A stretch of DNA of 64,000 nt from NCBI GenBank assembly GCA_946902875.1, contig OX336345.1, positions 14,787,395 to 14,851,394 of the forward strand. The letters run 5' to 3'. The notes below the pieces were generated by a model. It did no database searches, was not told the DNA's origin, and was given only the letters and a program-made list of their open reading frames with translations. This document shows, piece by piece, positions 1 to 11,000 of this stretch (position 1 is the stretch's first letter; each line of letters begins with the position of its first letter). The position numbers and the translations under genes were made by a program. Origin of the DNA: Nematopogon swammerdamellus. Its lineage: Eukaryota; Arthropoda; Insecta; Lepidoptera; Adelidae.

Positions 1-396
1 CAATTGGTATCGAGCTATGTTGCACTCTGCAATATGTCCCAGGCCAAAACATACTATTTCTATGGCACTTTTCGCACCTAAGCAATTACTTACGGCCTCT
101 ATAAAATTACTGAAGTATTCTGAATGGCGTAGTTCCCCTTGAGCGGAGAGAATATTCCTGAAATAAATAATCAAGTTCAATTTATTTGTAAAATAATAGG
201 ATAACCTAAAAATAATCTATAAATAAATACACGAACTATGAGTAAAACATACATACTTTACGGATTTTTCGACGTCTATATCGTTGTTGTCGGTAACTGT
301 AACGTAACTATTTTCAGACAATTTTCTCGAAGTTCTTTTGGCGGAACGTTTGGATTTCACTAAACGAAATCCATCTTCACTTTCCTCTTTTGACAT
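1..396 (-). CDS. SRR1-like protein, N-terminal part (runs off left edge)
   Basis: Two exons are visible on the minus strand. Exon 1 is 396-257 (ATG at 396, ends phase 2 before GTATGT). Exon 2 runs from 157 (after a CAG acceptor) to the window edge, and the join gives an AAG Lys codon. Exon 1 encodes a charged leader starting MSKEESEDGFRLVKSKRS. Exon 2 contains VCFGLGHIAECNIARYQL, which matches the conserved SRR1-domain signature in which an aliphatic-rich strand plus G-x-G is followed by a motif ending in ARxQL. SRR1 proteins were named for a plant light/circadian regulator; the biochemical role in animals is poorly defined. The C-terminal half of the domain lies outside the window. The gene is head to head with ADAT1 across about 1.5 kb of repeats. 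Family identity is fairly sure; function is not inferred. Confidence 0.8.
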
Positions 397-741
397 TTCG
401 TCTTGCAGTGTTGTCAGATACAGATTGTAAACATAGTATTGGGCGTACTATGAAATTGGTTGCCACTAAAAGAAGAAGAAGAAGGCGTACCATGACATGA
501 ATAGTTTGAGGTAGGAATACGAGTGTCTCGGGGCCAATTCTCCGTCTCTCACTGACAGTTGGTAATCCTAACATATGGAAGCTTTATTTTCGGAAACTTA
601 GTTTATAAAACACCTGACAATATGCCGCGCGTCACTCAAGATTTACTTGCCAACACAGACTGTTTTCCATCCATTTACGATTTCATTATTTCAACAATTG
701 GCTATATATAAATAATTTAAAGAATAACAACAGACAAGGCT

Positions 742-863
742 GCATGGTTTAATACCTTTGCCTATCCCAAAAAAAGGGATAAAATAACCAAAAAAAAAAA
801 AAGATTATTTTTTTTTGGTTGTTTTATCCCTTTTTTGGGATAGGCAAAGGTATTATACCATGC
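742..863. repeat. Long foldback palindrome (possible MITE)
   Basis: The left arm starts GCATGGTTTAATACC and the right arm ends GGTATTATACCATGC. The arms are roughly 55 bp and near-perfect, with a short A/T-rich loop (around 797-806). Each arm also contains an internal CCC-A-run-GGG mini-palindrome. It lies between SRR1-like and ADAT1 and has no coding content. It looks like a small foldback element rather than a regulatory site. Confidence 0.8.
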
Positions 864-871
864 TTCGTATG

Positions 872-1078
872 AGTGATGTTTTGGTGTTTAAAAAAAATAA
901 CCAGGGTTAATATAAAGAAGATGCGCCGCGTAGCGTGCGACTCTATATTAACCCTAACCTAATGTTGAGGCGGCGCATGTCGTTTTTGTTACGTTTGTAT
1001 TTCCGAAAATAATTCTTAGCTGGTTATAAAAAAAACTAAACTTTTTACGTTATTTTTTTTAAACCACCAAAACACATT
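872..1078. mobile_element. Short TIR element (TGTTTTGGTGGTTT family)
   Basis: The left end reads GATGTTTTGGTGTTTAAAA and the right end reads TTTTAAACCACCAAAACAC, so the two ends are inverted repeats. The inside carries CCAGGGTTAATATAAAG, a GAAGATGCG hairpin and CCTAACCTAATGTTGAGGCG, all of which recur at 1262, 17135, 41140-42660 and 44164. It is a non-autonomous element with no ORF. Confidence 0.7.
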
Positions 1079-1261
1079 TATTTATCACTTCAAGGAGTGG
1101 TTCCGCGGGATCGCAGGAACAGAAGGCACGACAATGGCTTTCAGGTGGCGCACCGCTCGCGAGCGAGTCTGTGACGAGTGGATCGGGATCACTATCTGAT
1201 TACTCTCACTGACAGTTGTCCTCTTAAGAAATTTTTATTTTCGGAAATATTCGGAAATATA

Positions 1262-1570
1262 CAAACTGTTTTGGTGGATTAAAAAAAAAATAACCAGGGT
1301 TAATATAAAGAAGATGCGCACCTAACCTAATCTAACCTAATGTTGAGGCGGTGCATGTCGTTTTTGTTACAAGTTTGTATTTCCGAAAATAATTCTTAGG
1401 TGGTTATAAAAAAAACTAAACACCCTAAACTAAAACAATTTAAACACCGTAACATAAAAGAAAAAAAAAAACAAAAAAAAACCAAAAAGACTTGGTTGGT
1501 GGGATTCGAACCCATGGTCATAAAACTACACCCCTGAGCCACGAACTCACTTAAACGAACAAACGAAGAT
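1262..1570 (-). mobile_element. Composite repeat with tRNA-derived SINE head, minus orientation
   Basis: It shares the CCAGGGTTAATATAAAG / GTTGAGGCGGTGCATGTCG core with the 872 element. It ends in a tRNA-like block at about 1495-1550. Read on the minus strand this has an A-box-like GTGGCTCAGGGGTGTAG and a B-box-like GGGTTCGAATCC, which are the internal pol III promoter elements of a tRNA-derived SINE. No full cloverleaf is present, so this is not a tRNA gene. The stretch from 1571 to 1905 is probably ADAT1 upstream DNA and shows nothing else. Confidence 0.7.
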
Positions 1571-1905
1571 CGAATTCCCTTGATTCGGTTTCGGCTCTAT
1601 GACGTCACAGCTGTGAGCGAGAGTAATCAGATATTGACCCAGAGCCACTCGTAGTCTGTGAACATTTCTGTGAAATAACTTGACAGCTAAATTTTTAAAT
1701 GTGGGGTGCCGGTGCCGAATGCCGTTAAATTAATTGGATCCGTCCGTCACCCTCAGCTCAGACCAAAAAACAGACACAAATTTTCTATTGTGCTAATTTT
1801 CTGTGGTATTTTTACATACCTATATATATATACATTATTATATTTATCTGTGTTACATACATAACCTCGCTTTCCGGGATAAATTTTGAAGTGCTGTGCA
1901 ATATA

Positions 1906-3600
1906 ATGTGTGATTGTAAATCAAAATCGAAACTCACTCCAAAAGAATCAGAGGATCTTGAAAAGGATTTTAAAGATGTTATCGCCAAATTCTGCATTGA
2001 TAAATATTTAAAGCTTCCAAAGACTGGGAAGCCAACACAAACTGAATGGACCGTTCTGTCGTGTATCGTCCGCTACGACCCGATTGACATCGGCGATATT
2101 GAAGTAGTTTCCCTCGGGACAGGCTCCAAGTGTATTGGAGCAACTAAAATGTCAGCAAGCGGAGACATTCTCAACGACAGCCACGCTGAAGTAATTGCGA
2201 GACGAGGATTTTTATTGTACTTATACGAAAATATACACAAAGTTTTCAATGGAAAATCTTCTATATTTACAGCTCATAATGGCAAATGTCGGTTAAAAGA
2301 ATCTATCGAGTTCGCTTTCTTTTCGTCGCAGTTGCCTTGTGGGGACGCTGTAATTTTTCCCAAAGCAGATCCAGATTTAGTTGGGGATGTTTTGACATCA
2401 AACCCTTCGTTGAAACGAAATGCGGATGAAGAATTGTGTGAAATTAATACAAAGGCCGTGAAGCTCTATAACAACACGGCAGACATCAACAGAACCGGAG
2501 CTAAATGTCTAGACGGAGCCCCACAAGACACTCGGGGGTCAGGTAGCTCGTACCACTTGCTCGGACAAGTGAGAACTAAGCCAGGTCGTGGTGACCGCAC
2601 TTTATCAGTGTCCTGCAGCGACAAACTAGCTAGATGGATTCACGTCGGGATCCAGGGAGCTCTTGTCGACATCCTACTTGAAGAACCTATATTTATATCT
2701 ACATTCATATATGGCAATGGAGTGCCGTACTCCCATGAATCGCTACGAAGAGCACTTTTAGAAAGAAATAGTAAGAGTGATCTAGATGTGAAGCCTGATG
2801 TGCCTAGGCTGGGCCAGAGCTCAGTATGCTTTCCGCACATCAGATCAGATATTGCAACGAAGCCGGCAGCTGGCAGTATATTGTGGGTCAATACGACTAC
2901 TCCGTTAGTATATGGTTCTAAACTACTAATTCAATAAACGCAGACTAGCTGACAAAAGCCGAAACGTCTAGTGCGCTGTAAGGCAAGATCGGCCAATCGC
3001 TTAATTTAAATCTTCTATTTACAATGGGCCTGCATTTATCCCATGTAGCCATGGAGTGCTGAGTTCGTCATCTGCGTTCTCTTATTTTTATCTTCATTTA
3101 GTTTAGGGCTTTAGCCATTTTTAACTATGTCAGCCCCATAGGAACTATTTATATTAATACTTTAATCTATATGTAACCAATCATGCTTGCAACAGGATGA
3201 AATAGGTTTGATAATATCCACAAGACACAGTATAAAATTGTAGTCAAATGCAATACAAGAAGTTCCATTTTTTTTTTTCAGAATATTGGAAGTGGCCGTG
3301 CTTGGGAAAAAACTCGGCGTGACCAAGAAAGCTATGAACTCACCATCAAGTCAACTTAGCATAAGCAAACGTTCGTTGTACAGACATTTTATTCAATTAT
3401 TGAATACAAACAGCAATATTAAGAATAGTATACTTGGTAATGAAGACAGCTTGCAAGTGCCCTATAATTCTATGAAGAGAAGATCTTTCAGATATTATCA
3501 AAATTGGTCTAAAGTAAAAGAATATTTTTTTGGTACTTGGACCAACAAAGGTGATATTTGGAGCTTTACTACTGATCATGAATTTTGTGTTATTAAATGA
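1906..3600 (+). CDS. Adat1: tRNA-specific adenosine deaminase 1 (ADAT1)
   Basis: Deaminates adenosine 37 to inosine in tRNA-Ala, a nuclear/cytosolic zinc enzyme of the ADAR/ADAT family. Exon 1 is 1906-2903; exon 2 is 3282-3600. The donor GTTAGT splits a Pro codon (CC+A), and the acceptor is a T-run then CAG. The join gives 438 residues (human about 500). Zinc and proton-transfer residues are visible: His93 and Glu95 in DSHAEVIARRGF, Cys145 in LPCGD and Cys237 in SCSDKLARW. Exon 2 supplies the conserved C-terminal segment LEVAVLGKKLG...SISKRSLYRHF. I chose ATG 1906 rather than an upstream in-frame GTG. Without splicing, the first exon would read into a stop at 2935-2937. The single 378-nt intron contains a diverged retroelement tail. 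Neighbours are SRR1-like (divergent) and NRDE2 (convergent). Confidence 0.93.
2938..3065 (+). repeat. Diverged RLE-retrotransposon 3' tail in ADAT1 intron
   Basis: It contains ACGCAGACTAGCTGAC, GCCGAAACG and, later, AATGGGCC, in the same order as the 3' tails of the RLE copies at 61750-61880 and 62390-62520. It is shorter and far more diverged. The similarity begins right after the stop codon of the unspliced frame. Confidence 0.5.
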
Positions 3601-3781
3601 AATACACTCATTGATAAGGGTTATAAATGCTTTTATTTATTTTAGAAATAATCACAATGTAAATAACCTATTTCATTCGTTTTTTGCAATCCAGTCCCTG
3701 AAAAATTATGGTGGGTGGTATGAACGAGAAACCAAAAAATAAAAAAAAAACAATTAGAGACACACAAACGTTTTCTGTCTC

Positions 3782-3787
3782 AATAAA
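3782..3787 (+). terminator. Candidate ADAT1 poly(A) signal
   Basis: An AATAAA hexamer lies about 180 nt after the ADAT1 stop codon in an AT-rich 3' region. Placement is inferred; no transcript data. Confidence 0.45.
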
Positions 3788-3859
3788 AATTGGTTCAACA
3801 TACAACTAGTATATTTAAAACATTTACTTATAATATATTAAAAGGAGTTTTATTCAACG

Positions 3860-4075
3860 ACACTACAGACGAGGACCGTTAAGAGTAACCGCATCCTACG
3901 CTGGCGGCCATGGACGGGAAAATGGAGTATGAGAAGACCACCCGCCAGGTGGGACAACATCAAGTACGTCGGCGGAGAGCAGTGGTTCCGTACCTACAGC
4001 TGAAGGCCGGGAGGACTGGAGGAAAATTGGAGAGGCTTATGTCCAGCAGTGGACGCATACATCCTGAATGACTGA
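3860..4075 (+). mobile_element. 3' remnant of an RTE-like LINE
   Basis: The decayed reading frame contains WRPW-type, ARWDD-type and GGEQWFRT-type words ending in [17 protein letters not shown]. This is the C-terminus seen in insect endonuclease/reverse-transcriptase elements. The same tail recurs at 27590-27795 and, more diverged, at 27190-27305. From 4080 to 5020 I see only AT-rich intergenic DNA with no supported gene. Confidence 0.65.
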
Positions 4076-5020
4076 CTATAGTTTACTGGTGTTCCAATTC
4101 GTCTGGATTTGCTTACTAACACCATGGGATTCCTCGTTGAATAAAAAGTTGAGTAATAATTTTTTTTCTAGTTCTCATATTTGTCGACATAATCCCCATT
4201 AAAAGGTTAGTTTTCGATGTTCATGGTTTTTGCGACCCTTTCCTAATACATCATACCTCGATTATCTCGAAAAATACGAGTACTACGAAAAAATGCTACT
4301 TTTTGAAGCTTATTAGACTTGGAATCATGAGATGAGTGGTGGTAAGCCAATCCGGTCGAACTGGGACATCCTGTATACACTAAACTGAAGCTTTGATATA
4401 AGTGATCTATTGTTATTTTTCCGTACATTTTTAGAAAAACCTCGAGCAAAAGCTGTTCAGTTTCAGACGTACTAGACGGCAGCAGCGCAGCGTGACCCGG
4501 TTCCGCTCAAATTTATTCATATGAATTGATTTTCGCACCACGTAGTGCAGTTTCCTTCATACAAAGAATATTTTGATGCACCTTGTCGCGCCACTCCACT
4601 GCATTGCAGTTCCGCCTAGTGCAGTCGCACTGGTGGATGTTTCCTTTCATTGTAAAACACAAACAAATCACACTAAGGTAGAAATAAATCTATTAACTTT
4701 TTGTTATCAGCACACTATGCAAATGGTTGTGCAAATATTTCAGCCAATGGAATATTCCCACCAATATACAATTACATTCACAATTGATTTATCTTGACGA
4801 GCGAATGCATCTATATTTCATTTGATTTTCGACTAATGTTATTATTTCTTGTTGAGGATTCCAACTTAGTATATATTATATTATGCTAATGTGTATTATA
4901 GTGATATATCTATTTGTGATGAATAAAGAATTCTGTTCTATTCATAGTGACACATTAGAATCTGCAAATTATGTTTGTAATATGCCTACACAGATGCCAC
5001 AATATAATTTTATTTCTGTT

Positions 5021-8000
5021 TTACACAGGAGCCAGCTCCTCAGGTAATGTGTGCAGACGCAGTTGTTTCTCGAGCAGCAGGTCCGTGAGTTCGGCAAACT
5101 CACTCGGCGCCGCGCATGCTCCTTCCACGTACAGATCCTGCACATTCAACAGCTTGTTAGTAGATATCAAATTCAAATTAAAAAATATTATTCAAAAAAC
5201 ACAAGAAAAAAATTGTATAAATATTATATACAAGAAATAATTATATGAAATAAAAATAAACTATGAACTTAAACAAACAATGCAAATGTGCAAGTGTACG
5301 CAGGGGAAGTTCATTGTTTACAGTCCAAGGGAGCCAAGATGTGGAGTCTTCTTGCCACTATTAAAAAGAACTATAAGAAAGTTGATCAGGATTGACAACA
5401 AACAATCAAAGAGATGGTCCACTTCTACAGTACTGTTTACAAACAATTACTAAGCATAGTGTTGATAAAGGTGGACTGAAGTTGTAATGATCCTGGACAT
5501 GCATAATGTGTGCTCTCTCGCTCGTGGGAACAGGGCGGGGGTAAGCTGTGCTGCGCGCTATACTCATACCCCGTTTCTACTGACAGAGTGATTTACCCCC
5601 ACCGTGTTCCATACCATCAGAGTTAAGTCCGGACATGATTCGTGACCTATGTGCTACATCAAATACTTTCTATTAAAAAATTTGTTGCAACCCCAACCAC
5701 AAAATCCGAGAGGTGGTGATGAGTGAAATACTATGCGAGTACTCTACCAACAAAGGATTACTTTCACTAAAATAATATTCTAACATAAATGAACTTGCTT
5801 ACGCAAAGGCCAATCGCTTGGTGGACTACAGCACAACCTTCAGTTCTTACCTTAGCAGAAGGACAGGCGTCAAGTGCAAGGTACAGCGCTGTCTTAGCGT
5901 TGCCCCCGTCCAACCTCGCCTCCGCCTCCAGTCTCAGCCGCCAGAGCAGAGAGCAGCGCGAGCCGGCCGCGCCGACTGCGCTCGCCGTCCGCAGCGCAGC
6001 CAGCGCGCGCCGTCCAGCCCCCACGCACACCGCCCCGCCTCCCGAGTCCTCCTCGCATGCCAGCAGCAAGGGCAGCACAGCCGCTGCAATACCAACAACC
6101 AGTGGCGGCTGGTGACTTAAGTGACTGGCAGTGCGCTAAGTACCTACCTAGGTAGTTAAATACCAAATTTCCCAACACATTCCCGTCATGTTATTTTAAG
6201 ATCGGGACTTACGAATTTTTTTAAACGCCTGCGTTTTATTATTTATGTACCTAGTATGAATATTCTTAAGATACTCAATGAGTTGCAAAAAAACAAGAAA
6301 AAATCCAAACAAATTTTTGAACTCATTTTTAGTACCTTTATGAACACACCCATAGACCACAACACTACCGCAGCTTTAAAAAAGAAAACAGTAGTAATGT
6401 CCCAAAAATACTTCAAATATATAAAAATAAAAGCATTTGAAAAGTAGGAATTGAACCCGGGATCGCGTGATTGTAAAGCCTTACCTTTAACGAACGCTTA
6501 GGCAAATATCGGCACCACTTAATTCACAGTATCACGTGACAGAAAGCACAAAACCTAACCATATTTCATTTTAAATATTCGCGCGCTAACGGGTATGTGA
6601 CATCACATGACAGCGCGCTGACTCTAGGCAGACGGACTCAAGCAGAACGAATCGCCCGCGACGTGTCGCACGCGCGTCTATCCACAATATACTGTCCCTC
6701 TTTTTTCGTCGTGTGTCACACGCAGAATGCAACCTTGTTCCACACATAATCGTATGAAGAGTGTTTTGTTTCACGCGGCGGGGCAGCGCGGGGCTGCGGC
6801 GTTTGACATTTTCTCATAGTACACGTTCGCGGTGTTTTGTAATGCACTCGGCGGCGAGCTCGGCGGCGAGCTCGGCGGCGATACGTAGTATGTAGTACGT
6901 ATTACGTACAGCAAAATCGGGCCTTGTTGCCTAGAAAATAGGAACGAATTCAGTTTGATATTTTTACTTCGATTGGTGAGAATCATGGAGAATGTTTAAT
7001 ATTTTAATTTATTTATTTCTTTCGGGTGAAGGCGCTATGTTTTGTGGTAGAGCGGCGCACGAGCGCACTTAAGGGCCAGCCGCCACTGCCAACAACAAAA
7101 CATTACTCACAGCGGCTCTAGCTTCTGCAGACGAGCTTTCAATGGAAACACCCACAAGTAAAATCAGTAGAGCAATCCTGTTGAAATTTTTTTTATAGTC
7201 TTGATCAAGATAAAGGTTTTCATGTCATACAACTGCTATTTTCAAAAAATCCTCAAAATGAGGTACTGCAAGAAAGTTCACAAATAAAAATACCTAAAGC
7301 AACAACGGTGGAAGGTGGCGGCGGCGATGGAAGAGTCAGCACCGCAGGTCTAGTCCCCGCGGCGACCGCCAGCCTCACACACTCGGGATGTCGCACGAGA
7401 GCGCTCCTCGCGAGCGTTGACTTGGCCTTCCCCGCATGCGACACTAGCGACGTCATCGCCGCCTCATGCATTCTCATCGTCCTCGATGACTTGCCGTCAC
7501 TGCCGATTCGCTCCAAGTCTCTGTGTTCTTCCACGAAGTCGTGGCCAGGTTGGAGACGGGAGAGGAGCTCGTAGCGACAGATCCACCACTCGGTGTCATC
7601 GGAAGGGAGCATGCATTCGATTGGCTCGAGCTCCTGGAGGTCGTCGCAGCCCTGCACCCAGAGATCACCGCAGCGCTGCTCGCACTGTTGGCACACAACA
7701 AATTATTGAACAAAATGAAGTATAACTTTGTGGTGAACGTACAAGCCTCACATTTAAGAAGTCCTCATTTTTAAACAGGACACAAAAGTCTATAAAATAT
7801 AACACGCACATTGTTCACAAGGACATTCCTTATCCCTTTCCACCCTAAAATCTAAATTTCGCAATTTAACCTTAATATTGCCAAAAAGCATGTTTAGGGG
7901 GCCAAGTGAGTCAGGGAAAATTAAAAAATAAAATCTATTATTATTACTTTGGTAGGTATGGCACCCGCACGAGCGTGTGCTCTCGGTGTTTAGGCTCCCA

Positions 8001-11000
8001 ACGCACGATCGTGTGTTCTTAGGAAATATGTCAAATTTGTATATATTTAGTTAACAGGTTTTCACTTAGGTAAAACAATAAAAATAAAACACATAGAAAT
8101 AAGTAAATAAAATCTATTTATTATAATTTTTGCCTTAGTACCTGCAGTTTTACATACATATTGAAAGATACATACATACTAAAATTTTGTGTGATACTTT
8201 TGAAACAATTCTTACCCCTAGATATACATAAATACACATTGCACTTCATGCTTGGCGACTAAAGTGGTTGTATTGTAGCTCATAGAAGCCGGTGTTGCCT
8301 TCTTCGTCGTTAGAAAATCCCTCTAAATCGGAAATATCACCATTGCCGATAATTTCCAGCACCAAATCTTCATTTAACTCTCTGTCTGTAACAAAGAAAC
8401 AACATTTATAACTAATTGTCAAGTGAATAAACGTAAAACAATATAAAAACACTCGAAAATCACAGGCTACCCACGGGCGAGATGTTTACGTTTGGCATGA
8501 ACTACGACCCAGAGCGCACGATCGTGCGTTCATACTTTTGACAAGCAATAAATGTTCTAATTACTAATTTATCTTCGTAATTGTGACATCAAAACAAACT
8601 ACAACGTGTACTTGTTGGTTTACAATAGTAACATTGCAAAGAACGCTAATTTTGAATAAAAAAATAAATACGTACCTCCGCCTCCTCCCTCGTTGAAAAA
8701 CGCCGTCATCCTTGCCGAGCTCTGGAACGACACTGGTGAAGGCGAGCCGACCGCCGATTTTTGTCAGCCGAGAATAACGAGCGCACGAACGATGCACACC
8801 GGTTGCGTTCCGTGGAACCGGGTTTTTTGGTAAAAATATTTTCATAGAATGCGAACGCACGATTGTTTAAGACCGGGTGGAAAGGGTTATATGAAAATAA
8901 TAGCAACATACCTACTCAAAAATCTGGTTACAAGTGCGACTGACATGCTATAATGTTTTCATGTGTACAACTGACTCGTCAAATGTTGTTGCAACCAAGT
9001 CTAACTTGCTCAAATGTTCATACTCGTGTGTAAGTGTACCTCAGCGAAGGCGTCCTGAAGCAGCTGAGTCGAGGGAGGAACAGTCAAGTCGCGAGGCAGT
9101 GAGCGACCGAGCGCGGCACATACTAGCGCCCAACTCCCGGCCGCCTCGCCCCCGACGCTACCCGTACCAAGCTCACAAACACATCTAAACATACAATTAC
9201 ACGTGAAAATTTATGTTCTGACATGGCAGGCATTCATGGTTACAACATTTATTTATTTATTTATTTTAGACAGGCAGCCTAGGCTGATACGTCTAAATTC
9301 AGTTAAAATTTGTTGTTTTTCGTCACATTATCTTAGATTATTTTTTTTTTATTATCGATCTTGAGCACTCTTTTTGAGATTATATTTTATTTGTTATATT
9401 TTATTTATATCTATTTTTGAATTGGTTGGTACTAAGGGCACTTATTACTTCCTCTAGAAGTTAGTTCCAGTCGTCCACCACTGTTTGTTATGAAATGTTT
9501 GCTAAATGTTAAAGATTGTTCGACTTAGTTTCATGCTGTGGCCTCGAAGATGAACGTTTTGGTCCAATGTGAACATTTGGATCAGCTCAGGGCAATCGTA
9601 TTTACACATCATGTAACCGCTATGAATTTTATTACACCATCTTTCTGCCGGACCAAGGTGGCCTGCGAGTATTTACTTCTCACTATTACTGTTGTTCCGT
9701 TACAATATAAGTTATGCTCCACGCACCTGGCGATTGCGAGTCGATCTGCCCTCGAGGCTGAGTCGGCTGAGCGTAGCGCTGTGAGCGCAACTTGTCTCGC
9801 GCGCTCTGCACCGCACGCCGCACGCTCCAGTCGTCCAAACTCTGCAAATGCCAACGGCGAGTCTCCGTACTGCTTCAGGGCCCGTTGCAGCATTTTGCGG
9901 ACTCTCACCGCCTCGGAGCGATTTTCGCTGCAACAAAATAAGGTACTTCATCTGGTCTGAATTTTCATATGAAGCTGAACGAAACGTCGGTCGAAACGGC
10001 TATATAAATAGTTTGTGTTTTCCGTAGAGTTTAGTGTAGCCGACATGAAATGAAGGGAAGCATTGACATGGCACCTAGTTCACCCGGTGTTATGGGTTGA
10101 CATCACGGATGTTGTAGGTAATGTAGCCAATTGTGTCAGTATCCATAAAAAAAAAATTATATGTTACCTGCTATGATTGACAGCATCGACTCCTAACAAA
10201 AAATATCTGTTTCCAATGTACATAAATGGACAATATTTTCTAGAACTGATGCATGTGTGGCTTTCCCTCATCACTTGTGCTTGTCTGACCCTATCCATAT
10301 GAGGTAAGACCTCGAATTAAATTTGAAACTTATAATAAATGAACATTAACATAGTAAAACAGTGTGTAGCCAGTGGGGGGCCTCACCTGTTAAATGCTAG
10401 AAGGGCAACGTGGAAACGAATCCACCAGACGAGTATTGCCAGGCGCTCACGACCCGATGTCCATTCCAGGCAGGCCGCGAACAATCTCTCCACAAAACTT
10501 AAGTATCCTACACACAACACATTACACTGCTTAAATGTTTAGTGTGTCAGACAGAAATGTATTGGTAAAAACATACATTTTAATCAAAATAAGTCTCATG
10601 CGAAGTTGTATTGGTTTTAAGAAGGCCTTTGAAATAGTCAACCATGATATTTTGCTCTGGAAATTAGTTATTTAGGGTTTCACTAGTAAATCACTCTATT
10701 TCTTCACAGACTATGTGAAAGAAAGTAGTTTGTACTATATTAAGTTTAACTATCTAAGTCATATTTTACATGTTTAGGAGTCAGTATGGGGAACAACTTT
10801 TCATGTGACCTATACTTGAACATCTCAGTGAACAGAAACAAGTTAGTGATTTCCAAATAGTATCAAAATATATACCTACTAGAATTTTATTCAAATGGAG
10901 ACCAAAACTAATAAGAAGAATGAATACCAGTGTGTTGAAAATAGTTCGGAAGAGCCGCATGCCTGGTCACCAGATGGCGGTACGCGGCTGGTCGTGGAGT

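Noticed and set aside
1497..1550. tRNA gene on the minus strand
   Set aside because: Only A-box-like and B-box-like words are present inside a dispersed repeat; the stems of a cloverleaf do not pair. The same applies at 17372-17450, 41298-41360, 42370-42430 and 43005-43070.
2881..2937. ADAT1 ending at the stop near 2937
   Set aside because: The conserved C-terminal segment lies at 3282-3600 and joins in phase through a GT-AG intron, so the stop is intronic.
7111..7177. Extra coding exon of NRDE2 (reads IALLILLVGVSIESS)
   Set aside because: It cannot be joined in phase to either neighbour, while direct joining of 7294 to 6083 is in frame and gives a total length divisible by three. Kept only as a possible poison exon.
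7970..8870. CRISPR-like array from repeated GCACGATCGTGC words
   Set aside because: Irregular spacing, few copies, eukaryotic intron; better explained as subterminal repeats of a piggyBac-like element.
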